Assembly (NCBI GenBank): GCA_003427395.1
Contig: BFEA01000011.1
Coordinates: 635,314-660,574 of the forward strand
Origin: Chara braunii
Taxonomy: Eukaryota; Streptophyta; Charophyceae; Charales; Characeae
Direction of reading: 5' to 3'
Length of the DNA: 25,261 nucleotides
The notes below the pieces were generated by a model. That model was not told the origin of the DNA, ran no database searches, and saw only the letters and a program-made list of their open reading frames with translations. Position numbers and translations under genes: made by a program. Of the stretch, positions 9,641 to 16,614 are shown in pieces. How positions within the stretch are numbered: position 1 is the stretch's first letter; each line of letters opens with the position of its first letter.

Positions 9641-9850
9641 GGCATCAATCGGGTAAGTGCCGAGGGCCACTTCGCACCAATGAGACCGGTGACGGGGACC
9701 ATGAGGGGACCTGTGGCGTCCCAAGGGAAAATTGCGGCAAGATGTGTGGTGTAAAAAAATAAAAACAAGTTGCGCCGTCAAGATCGAAAATCTTGACGGT
9801 CAAATTTATTAGCACCACTAGTGCACTAGTGGGAGCAAGTGGGAGGGCTA
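9640..9850 (+). repeat. Two-hairpin module, copy 1
   Basis: A module also present at 11195-11460. It holds a 10-bp perfect stem, CCGTCAAGAT (9775-9784) with ATCTTGACGG (9790-9799), loop CGAAA. An 18-base perfect palindrome, CCACTAGTGCACTAGTGG (9815-9832), follows. Upstream similarity to the other copy includes GTGCCGAGGGCCA (compare ATGCCGGGGGCCA) and GGGGACCTGTGGCGTCCC (compare GGGGACTTGAGGTGTCCC). Function unknown; it could be the structured end of a mobile element or an LTR segment. Confidence 0.65.
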
Positions 9851-9895
9851 CAAGAAAAATAAAAAGCAAGAAAACAGGTAATGGGAGACATAGGA

Positions 9896-10088
9896 GCAAT
9901 CCGAAAAATCTCGGATTGCCCTCCCCCAAGAAAATAGGGCCAAAGGGAGCAAACATGAAGAAAATAGGCTCCCGGAAAAAATCGGTGCAACGGGACGCAC
10001 CGTTTGGGAGAGAGGAGGACTAACGGTGGCTCCCAAGGGCATGGAAGGGCCATAACTGCAGTCCGAAAAATAACGGACTGGCCCTTGA
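9896..10088 (+). repeat. 161-bp hairpin repeat, units 1 and 2
   Basis: Hairpin 1: GCAATCCGA (9896-9904) with TCGGATTGC (9911-9919). Hairpin 2: CAGTCCG (10059-10065) with CGGACTG (10074-10080), loop AAAAATAA, extended by AAGGGCC (10045-10051) with GGCCCTT (10080-10086). They lie 162 bp apart. Three further units occur at 10643, 10804 and 10965. A further small hairpin, CGGTGC/GCACCG, sits between them near 9984-10003. Confidence 0.7.
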
Positions 10089-10130
10089 GTGTAAGAAGGG
10101 CCAAATCTAAGAGGAGTAGGCAAGAAAAGG

Positions 10131-10509
10131 GCCTTAACGACTAGTTGACACTTGGCATGCACAAAAAAAAAGGAAAAAAAACAAAAAGGAGGTGAGAGAG
10201 AGTGAATGAGTTGGCCGTCAGTTGGGACTGCAGCAAGTAGGGATTGCCAAGTCCCAACTGTCCAAGAAAGAAAAAAATAAAAAAAAAATAAAAAAAAATT
10301 GAAAAAAGGGCCTTAACGGCTAGTTGACACTTGGCATGCACAAATAAAAAGAAAAGAAAAAGAAAAAGGAGGTGAGATAGGATGCGTGAGTTGGCCGTCA
10401 GTTGGGACTGCAGTAAGTAGGGACAGCCAAGTCCCAACTGTCCACAAGTGGTGAAAGAAGAAAAGAAAAAGGAAGGAAAAATAAAAGTAAAAGGAGGAAA
10501 GTCAAAAGG
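10131..10509 (+). repeat. 180-bp tandem repeat, two units, each with an 11-bp hairpin
   Basis: GCCTTAACG(A/G)CTAGTTGAC recurs at 10131 and 10310. Each unit contains CAGTTGGGACT paired perfectly with AGTCCCAACTG (10219-10229 with 10250-10260; 10399-10409 with 10430-10440) across a 20-base loop, and an A-rich tract. A weaker third start (GCACTAACGG) occurs at about 10510. The two units sit inside the 161-bp series, between its second and third hairpins, as if inserted there. Confidence 0.75.
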
Positions 10510-10635
10510 GCACTAACGGACAAAAACGGCCACCTAGGGAAAGAATTTTGGACCAAATTCACTTGGGCAATGTGGCGGTTACGAAGGACCATGTTTTTCT
10601 TTGATTTATGCTGAGAAAATTAAAAGAAAATAAGG

Positions 10636-10990
10636 CCCCATGCAACCGAAAAATAACGGATTGCATGGGGGAGGCCAAAATCAAGTTCTAAGTGCTCCGG
10701 GAGCCAAAATTGAGGCCGGATGCACTTGGGAAATGACTGCCTGATTTTCTTTTGGTAGGGGGCTAGTTGAGGGGCACTAGGACAATGAAAACAGCCCCTA
10801 CTACAGTCCGAGTTACAACGGACTGCATAAGGAGGGACAAACTCAAGATTTTGGGCTCTGGGAGCCAAAAATGAGTCCGGATGCCTTCGAAAAATTGACG
10901 GCTTATTTTCCTTGGGCTTGGGACATGTTGTGGGGCTATGGGGCTAGCAAGATTGGTGTGAATGCAGTCCGAGAAATTATGGACTGCACT
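10636..10990 (+). repeat. 161-bp hairpin repeat, units 3 to 5
   Basis: Hairpins lie at exact 161-bp steps. Unit 3: CCCCATGCAACCG (10636-10648) with CGG-A-TTGCATGGGG (10657-10670), one bulged A, loop AAAAATAA. Unit 4: CAGTCCG (10804-10810) with CGGACTG (10819-10825). Unit 5: TGCAGTCC (10963-10970) with GGACTGCA (10981-10988). Between hairpins the units share GGGAGCCAAAA(A)TGAG and TCCGGATGC. The loop AAAAATAA is identical in units 2 and 3. Confidence 0.75.
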
Positions 10991-11194
10991 AGGATGTCCG
11001 GGCCAAGGGCAAATGGGTCGCGGCACGCCCGAAAAACACTAGAAGATGGCATCGCGGCACTAGGGGAGTATGACGGTAAGGCGGCGACGATACGGCAGGG
11101 GCCCCGCGACCGGGAAAACATTGACGGCACAAGAGACACGTGAAAAAAATAATGAAACGGGACTGCCGGGGACATGGGAAGTCCCAAATAAAAA

Positions 11195-11460
11195 TTGGAC
11201 GTCAACCGGGATGATGCCGGGGGCCAAAGGGGGTCAAACAAAAATTGTCGGAAAATGGGCCTTGCCGACGGCACCGCCGGCGGAGTAAAAAAAATGGGAC
11301 TAGTATGGGAAGCGGCGGGGACTTGAGGTGTCCCGAGGGGGAGGCCACTAGCTAAGGTGAGGAGTGGCCATGTAAAATAAATGGCGCCGTCGAGATTAAG
11401 GATCTCGATGGTGGAGAATATTAGCATCACTAGTGTCAACACTAGTGGGACCCAAACGGG
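11195..11460 (+). repeat. Two-hairpin module, copy 2
   Basis: CCGTCGAGAT (11387-11396) pairs with ATCTCGATGG (11402-11411). Relative to copy 1 one A-T pair is replaced by G-C (both partners changed), and one G-C pair becomes G-T, which still pairs as G-U in RNA. CACTAGTG (11428-11435) pairs with CACTAGTG (11440-11447), loop TCAA. The sequence TGGCGCCGT at 11382-11390 resembles the start of a tRNA-Asp primer site, but the match stops after about ten bases. Confidence 0.65.
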
Positions 11461-11919
11461 TGAAAACGGGAGTGAGTAGCAATAAAAAAATAATAAGGGG
11501 AGGATTGCCCAGTGGGCCGGGGTATTTCGGACTAGCTAGGCATGAGAAAACAAGAGCCTAAGGGGCTTCAAGCAAGACACAAGCTAGCTGTGAAACATCG
11601 GAGCCAAAGGGGCATAAAATGGAGGCCAACGGGAATGAAATTAGCCACTTAGGGGCATGGGTATGGCAACTTGGTAGGCCGGTGTGTAACGGCCAACAGC
11701 CGGCCATGAATCTGGCCACAATCAAGGCTCTAAGACCTACAAAGAGAATGCACAGCAAATTGCCACATGTCACAACAAAAAAAAAATAAGAGAAAAATGA
11801 GGAAAAATTACGGAAAATAGGAGAATTGGGTGGGGGAGAGTGTGCCGGCCTATTGGGATGGCAGCCGTAGGGACAGCCACCTCACTCCTCCTCGATTCAA
11901 GGAGTGCAGGCCAGTTTGA

Positions 11920-11955
11920 TGAGATATGGCCCTTGGCCCTTGGGGCCATATCTCA
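11920..11955. repeat. 13-bp perfect hairpin
   Basis: TGAGATATGGCCC (11920-11932) pairs perfectly with GGGCCATATCTCA (11943-11955) across a 10-base loop that itself repeats TTGGCCC. This is very unlikely by chance. No gene lies nearby. Confidence 0.8.
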
Positions 11956-11999
11956 ACAATATATGAATTTAAAAAGACAAAAATGAAAGAAAATGAAAA

Positions 12000-12082
12000 G
12001 GGAAAAATACGGTTTTCTTTTGGACCATGGATCTGAAATCAGATCTCATGGTGGAGAGAAAACAACCGTTTTTTGTGGGCCA
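12000..12082. mobile_element. Foldback (MITE-like) imperfect palindrome of about 80 bp
   Basis: The centre is ACCATGGATCTGA (12024-12036), AA, then TCAGATCTCATGGT (12039-12052), nearly perfect with one bulge. Pairing extends outward: GAAAAATACGGTT on the left (from about 12002) against AACCGTTTTTT on the right (to about 12074), with several mismatches. This resembles a short foldback or MITE. No clear target-site duplication was identified. Confidence 0.55.
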
Positions 12083-12352
12083 GCAAAAAACGGCTAGATC
12101 CGGAATGAGGTGGCAGCCCAAAATGGAAAGAAACAAAAGAAGGAAAAAGACGAAACAGTGCATCTGGCCCAAAAGGAGAGCCAAGGGGCAGTTCGAGTTG
12201 GTATCAACCACTCGGACTGCATGAACCTGGCAAAAAAGAGGCCCAGGTGCCCCCGGAGAGGCCTAGAGGTGAAAATTGGCCTTGGGGGTACCTCGGTTCA
12301 CCAAGTGGCACTTGGAGAGGCCCAAGGGCTGGCCGAACTGCTGTTCCCAGCC

Positions 12353-12359
12353 TATATAA
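12353..12359 (+). promoter_or_regulatory. TATA box (TATATAA)
   Basis: CCTATATAAG matches the consensus of eukaryotic, especially plant, core promoters. Transcription would be expected to begin about 30 bp downstream, near 12385, where a CA/TC-rich context (CACTTTCATTC) is seen. What it would drive is the leader and then the accessory ORF array and gag-pol beginning at 14128. If so, it could be the U3 promoter of an LTR. No experimental or repeat-based support is available here. Confidence 0.45.
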
Positions 12360-12384
12360 GCTGGAGATTCAGTCCGCCACTTTC

Positions 12385-12791
12385 ATTCTTGCATGAGGAG
12401 TGCCCACTCTGCCCAAATGAGCCCGTAGGAGCTCTAGAGGCAATTGGAGAATGGTGAGGGGAACCCCTGCCAGTTCGGAAGCTTGAGGAGACTGTGAGGT
12501 GGTTGGCGGAGCCATAGAAGCTAGAGGTAGTGAGGGTGACACTGAGGGAGGTAGTCCGCCATAGCCCCCTGGGTGTGAGGAGGAGAGGGAGGCTAGAAGG
12601 AGTCCCCATTAGCCCTCCTAGAGGAGAGGACTCCATAGCCATAGAGGTGAGAGCTTAAGGCAACCGGAGGAGAGGAGAAAGAAGGGCGAAGAAGGCTTGG
12701 AGGGGAAGGTTGCCATAGCCAAGGTGAGGTTGTGCAAGGAGGAGAGAAAGCCTCGTTGAGATTGAGACTCCATCTCCAAGATATCGGCAAG
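12385..12791 (+). other. Putative non-coding leader ending in a splice-donor-like site
   Basis: The stretch contains only short frames: ATG 12392 is closed after 11 codons. It ends with CAAGGTGAGTGGG, where AAG|GTGAGT at 12789-12797 is a near-perfect 5' splice site. Possible acceptors with CTAAC-type branch sequences lie at 13090 (CACACTAACAG) and 13899 (AATTTTTCAG). A long-leader intron is therefore possible but unproven. Confidence 0.3.
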
Positions 12792-12809
12792 GTGAGTGGG
12801 AGAAAGAAG

Positions 12810-13045
12810 ATGTATCTTCTTCTTCTCCTTCTTCTTCTCCTTTTTGTTCTTCTTCTTCCTCCTCTTCTTCTTCTTTTTCTTCTTCTTCTTTTGATTCTTC
12901 TGATTCTTCTTCTTCTTCCTCCTCTTCTCCTTCTTCTTCTTCTCCTTCTCCCTCTTCTCCTCTTCTTCATTAGTCTTCTTCCTCTTCCTTTTCTCCTCCT
13001 CCTCTTTGTTCTTTCTCTCCACCTTCCCCTTCTTCACCCTCTTCT
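12810..13045 (+). repeat. TTC/CTT-rich pyrimidine tract
   Basis: About 230 bp of imperfect CTT/TTC/CCT triplets on the + strand. Long open frames on both strands (poly-Lys/Glu/Arg on minus, poly-Leu/Phe on plus) are products of the triplet repeat and not genes. It lies just left of the 91-bp satellite and just right of the donor-like site. Confidence 0.9.
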
Positions 13046-13820
13046 TCGTTTGGATAATCAAACTCTTGTTTTTCACTAACACACTAACAGGGAGTGTTCC
13101 GATTCTTCTAGGAATGATCTCTTGGTGATTGTTTGAGATTAGAGCTCTTCAAACTTGTGTTTTTCACTTATTAGCTAGAAGGTGGTGTAGCGCAACACCC
13201 ATGGATGCTTCGTGATGCATTCTTGGTGATTAGAGCTCTTCAAACTTGTGTCTTTCACTCATTGGCTAGTGGGGGGTGTAGCGCAACGCCCATGGATGCT
13301 TCGTGATGCAATCTTGATGGGTAGAGCTCTCCAAGCTTGTGTTTTTCTCTCATTTGCTAGTTGGAAGTGTTGCGATTCATCCTAGGATACTTCACTGCAC
13401 TTTCCCCAGATTAGATTGCTTCCAAACTTGTCATTTGGCTGTTCTTGATGCTTGGATGGGTTGCGATTCATCCTAGGATACTTCGCTGCACGTTCCCCTG
13501 ATTAGATTGCTTCCAAACTTATCATTTGGTTGTTCTTGATGCTTGGATGGGTTGCGATTCATCCTAGGATACTTCGCTCCACGTTCCCCTGATTAGATTG
13601 CTTCCAAGCTTGTCATTTGGTTGTTCTTGATGCTTGGATGGGTTGCGATTCATCCTAGGATACTTCGCTCCACTTTCCCCTTATTAGATTGCTTTCAAAC
13701 TTGTCATTTGGTCTCCTGATGCTTGGATGGGTTGCGATTCATCCTAGGATACTTCGCTGCACCTTCCCCTAATTAGATTGCTTTCAAACTTGTCATTTGG
13801 TTGTACTTGATGCTTGGATG
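13046..13820 (+). repeat. 91-bp satellite array, left block (about 9 units)
   Basis: Taking the (G/T/A)ATTAG position as phase zero, units start at 13046 (degenerate), 13137, 13228, 13319, 13409, 13500, 13591, 13682 and 13771, that is steps of 91 bp with 89-90 bp exceptions. The first units are subtype A (TAGAGCTCTTCAAACTTG, CCATGGATGC). From 13409 on they are subtype B (TTAGATTGCTTCCAAACTTG, CATCCTAGGATACTTCG). The last unit stops at 13820 after TGCTTGGATG, about 50 bases into the repeat. The same B units resume at 24933. Confidence 0.9.
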
Positions 13821-14127
13821 CGGAACGAGCCTGGGTCAGCAAACAGTTTTGAGTTTTGATTATGCCTTGATGACTATTGACAGTTTCTGAATTTTTCAGA
13901 CTGATTTTGCAATCTTGCTTGAGTCATTATTCTCTTTAAAAGCCTAATTGCTAACTAAGTCCTATCTTTTCTTGTGTGAGGTACCACATTGGACTGGAGA
14001 AGGAGGAGGTTGATATTACTGTTAGAGAGAATCAGGCTTAATCTCAGGTATGCCTCATGAACCTATGATGTCCTTAAAACACTGAAAAGGGAAAAAAAAA
14101 GTCAAGAGTTCCGATGTTTCATCAAGA
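13821..14127 (+). other. T-rich leader between satellite and ORF array
   Basis: This is AT-rich, intron- or leader-like sequence. It contains a candidate 3' splice site AATTTTTCAG near 13899, a CTAAC-like branch sequence (GCTAACTAAG) before a pyrimidine run near 13950-13980, and CAG|GTATGC near 14048. No TGGTATCAGAGC-type or TGGCGCC-type primer site is seen. CACATTGGACTGGAG (13986-14000) has the right form (CA followed by TTGG) but I cannot match it to a tRNA. Confidence 0.3.
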
Positions 14128-14520
14128 ATGCTAAATACAAATGCATTAAAAGAAGTCTCGAGAGTAACTACTAAAGGGGTTTTCCGCTATCAGTATGAGC
14201 ATTGTTGGGTCTACCGTTCTGGCAATTCGGTCATCAGTGTAGTATTGGCTCGCTTCTTGGAGGGAGATATCTATGATATCCGTCCTTATGTCAAGAAGGG
14301 AGACTGTGACGATGGTGAGACCTTCAATTGGTTATGGGGAATTACAATCCAATCTCTTTATGATGAGAAGGCAGATCTAATCAAGCAGAAGAAGAAAATG
14401 GAATGGGTTCTAATACCAGTGACATATGAGACTGTTCCGATCCCTCTTATACCTGACAACTACTGTGATGAGACTAATTGGTTGCCAATTATCAGCATGG
14501 TACTGAAGTGGGAGAAATGA
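14128..14520 (+). CDS. Accessory array ORF1, unknown protein (130 aa)
   Basis: This is an unrecognised protein and the first of five related ORFs upstream of gag. ATG 14128, stop TGA 14518-14520. Residues about 8-16 (EVSRVTTKG) match ORF4 (SVARITTERG). A hydrophobic strand plus DIYDIRPYV (about 70-80) matches the family core (Y/L)D(I/V)(R/E)IYVP of ORFs 2-4. The C-terminal IPLIPDN...NWLPIISMVLKW (about 105-127) matches the end of ORF2 (PPLPDIN...NWSGVVEFALK). There is no signal peptide, membrane span or cysteine motif. The stop overlaps an ATG (ATGA, 14517-14520). If that TGA is a mutation, the frame would reach TAG 14542-14544, overlapping the ORF2 start at 14531. Confidence 0.6.
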   Translation: MLNTNALKEVSRVTTKGVFRYQYEHCWVYRSGNSVISVVLARFLEGDIYDIRPYVKKGDCDDGETFNWLWGITIQSLYDEKADLIKQKKKMEWVLIPVTYETVPIPLIPDNYCDETNWLPIISMVLKWEK

Positions 14521-14530
14521 ACTGGTGGTC

Positions 14531-15000
14531 ATGAGAACTAGAAAGGTTTTAGCAGAGAAAATCAGACACAGAAGGTCGAAATTTGGCAGAGGTTCAGGCC
14601 CAAGTCAAGAGAAGGTCGAGTGTCTCCTAAGATCACTGAATACTTTAAGTAAGAGAGAGGTGTTCTCATATGAGACTGTCAGATATGAGATGTTCGAGAG
14701 TGGATGGGAGCAGGAACGACTCTATGTACTGACATTTTATTTCATAGACCTGAACACGTATGATGTGAGAATTTATGTCCCAAAAGAAAGAAGTACCAAA
14801 GCAGTGTCTGGGAGATGCTGGGGATTTGCTGAAGAGGTTGTACTGAAAGAGAAAATAAGAGTTTTACTGGATCTATTCGATTTACGATCTTTGAGGGATT
14901 TTCAGATCCTCCTTTGCCCGATATTAATTTGTCAAGAGATAATTGGTCTGGGGTGGTTGAGTTTGCTCTGAAAGTGAAAAGAGACCAAAGAGTCAAATGA
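14531..15000 (+). pseudogene. Accessory array ORF2, unknown protein (one frameshift)
   Basis: This is the second family member. From ATG 14531 the frame runs about 110 codons with LLRSLNTLSKREV, SYETVRYEMF, LYVLTFYFIDLNTYDVRIYV and PKER. All align well with ORF3 (LLNSLNSITRRV, PYEIVRYKAL, LYVLTCYFIDLDKYDIEIYV, PRQR). Near 14870-14880 the similarity moves to another frame. There the family C-terminus (PPLPDINLSRDNWS..., then ALKVKRDQRVK) is readable and ends at TGA 14998-15000. A single indel thus splits the gene; without it the stop overlaps the ORF3 start as ATGA. The original frame instead closes at 14971. Confidence 0.6.
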
Positions 15001-15491
15001 GTCGACGCTATGTACCCTCAAGAGAGAAACCCTGGCTTAGACTGGTAAGAGACCATGAAGGGTTAAGTAAGGTTGAATCAGATAAACTGTTAAATTCCCT
15101 AAATTCTATAACGAGGAGAGTCATAATCCCCTATGAGATCGTGAGGTATAAGGCCCTTAAAAATCCAGGGCGAGAGCAGGACAGTTTGTATGTTCTTACC
15201 TGTTATTTTATTGATCTTGATAAGTATGATATTGAAATTTATGTACCGAGACAAAGATTTGAAGAGAGTAGAAAAGGTGCGTGCTTGCAGCGAACGTCGG
15301 ACACTGTGCATGATGAGAAAATAAGGTTAGAGCGAGAGGGGGAGAGTTTCTCCTTGAGTACTTATGTCAGACCTTTCGTTGGAATACCATCTCCACCTGT
15401 TGAATGACTTACATTCTCAAGACACAATTGGTCAGCCATGATAGATCTCGTATGGAAAATGAAGAGGGCTCAAAAAGAACATTCTCAGTAG
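14997..15491 (+). pseudogene. Accessory array ORF3, unknown protein (136 aa to TGA; similarity continues past it)
   Basis: ATG 14997 is the A of an ATGA that also holds the ORF2 stop. The visible ORF is 136 codons to TGA 15405-15407. The family core (YEIVRY, then CYFIDLDKYDIEIYV) lies at residues about 43-82. Downstream of the TGA in the same frame, codons to TAG 15489-15491 read LTFSRHNWSAM and MKRAQKEHSQ, matching the ORF2 C-terminus (SRDNWSGV, VKRDQRVK). So the TGA probably interrupts the original gene, and the true end overlaps ORF4. Role unknown; closest relative in the window is ORF2. Confidence 0.6.
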
Positions 15492-15985
15492 CAAGAATAA
15501 CCACAGAGAGAGGTAGACTTTATGAGGTAATAGGCTTTGATAATCCCTTTGTGATCTTGAGATATGAGACTTGTGTGAGAAGACCCATAATATTCCACAT
15601 CCCAGTAGTCAAATTTCTGAATACAGGCAGTCTGGACGTAAGAATTTATGTACCAGCATGCCTAGAGAAGGAAGATGATTACTTGAAGTGTCGAACTAGT
15701 GTTTATATTAGTCTCATAAGAACCAAAGAGTGGCTTGAGAAGTTAATGGGAAAGGTAACCTGAAAAAAAGGAGTAAGACAATTTGAGAGACTTCCTAACT
15801 TCTTAACTACTGATGTCTTTGAGGATAAAAAATATTGGATGCCTCTTCTAGAAGCTATTGCCATCGTTGGTAAAGCAGGAGAGAGTGATTCGATAGTAAT
15901 AATAAAGTCCCTACTCCTAGATAATTTTGAGCATCATTTCGAGGTCCCAGATCAAGTCTCTTCTGAGATTTATCTCTCTTGGTGA
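15404..15985 (+). pseudogene. Accessory array ORF4, unknown protein (in-frame TGA at 15761)
   Basis: The frame opens with ATG 15404 (overlapping the ORF3 TGA as ATGA) or, more in line with ORF1, with ATG 15452. It runs to TGA 15761-15763, then continues in the same frame to TGA 15983-15985. Family blocks: SVARITTERG (compare ORF1), VILRYETCV, FLNTGSLDVRIYVPACLEKE and, after the stop, RLPNFLTTDVFEDKKYWMPL, in the place of IPLIPDN...NWLPI of ORF1. Its C-terminal tail is longer than in the other copies. There are no membrane or cysteine motifs. The TGA is probably a decay mutation (CGA or TGG to TGA). Confidence 0.55.
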
Positions 15986-16003
15986 TAATCATGATGATCA
16001 AGA

Positions 16004-16479
16004 ATGTCTGACCCTGTTGAAAAGCTAACATTTTGGGTCATATTGGAAGGGGGGATAGTCAAAACGGAGGGAACTCTTCGGGTTACAGATAGGAGTCTTT
16101 CTAATCTGAATGAAATTGAGTTCTTACAACCCTTCCTTGATCGTATGACAGACTCTGCCTTGAGAGTTGTGACTGACCAGACCGAGATTAGTTACCTACT
16201 GAAGGTAGTGAAGTAGAAGCTACTAAGAGAATATCCTATCATTCTTCCAGGGAACGAGTCTCTCTTGCTAGGAGGATTAACACTTGATCATAAACCATGC
16301 AATTTGACTGTGAGATTATAGACTTGACTCGATATTTTATGATTCGGAGGACTGTAAAAGGATATGATAGAAGATTGAGTAGGGATGATGAAGGAGAATT
16401 GGTTGAGAGCTACATTGGAAGATTGAGAAGGATTGCGTTGCCATTGATTATTACCCAGTCCATTATTGCCTATATATAA
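16004..16479 (+). pseudogene. Accessory array ORF5, probable fifth diverged copy (stop and frameshift)
   Basis: ATG 16004 opens 70 codons to TAG 16214-16216. The frame then continues to 16320, after which a second frame (16297-16479) carries FDCEIIDLTRYFMIRRTV, comparable with LTCYFIDLDKYDIEIYV of ORF3. Similarity to the other copies is weak outside this block, so membership in the family is tentative. A purine-rich stretch with an A12 run (about 16561-16572) separates it from gag. Confidence 0.4.
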
Positions 16480-16614
16480 AATTCTCGAGGGATAGAGCAA
16501 ACAAGAGAGGAGAGAATCGAATCTGTAGCTTTGGCAAGAAAAGTGAGAGATTAAAAATTAAAAAAAAAAAAGGACAGAAGTGACAGAGAAAGAAGAAAGT
16601 ATCAGAGAGAGTTT

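Noticed and set aside
11382-11401. TGGCGCCGT as a tRNA-Asp primer-binding site on the + strand
   Set aside because: The match ends after about ten bases, and the sequence is better explained as the left arm of the duplicated hairpin module.
12593-13082. Long open frames on both strands (Lys/Arg/Glu-rich on minus, Leu/Phe-rich on plus)
   Set aside because: They are translations of a TTC/CTT triplet tract, which stays open in several frames without being a gene.
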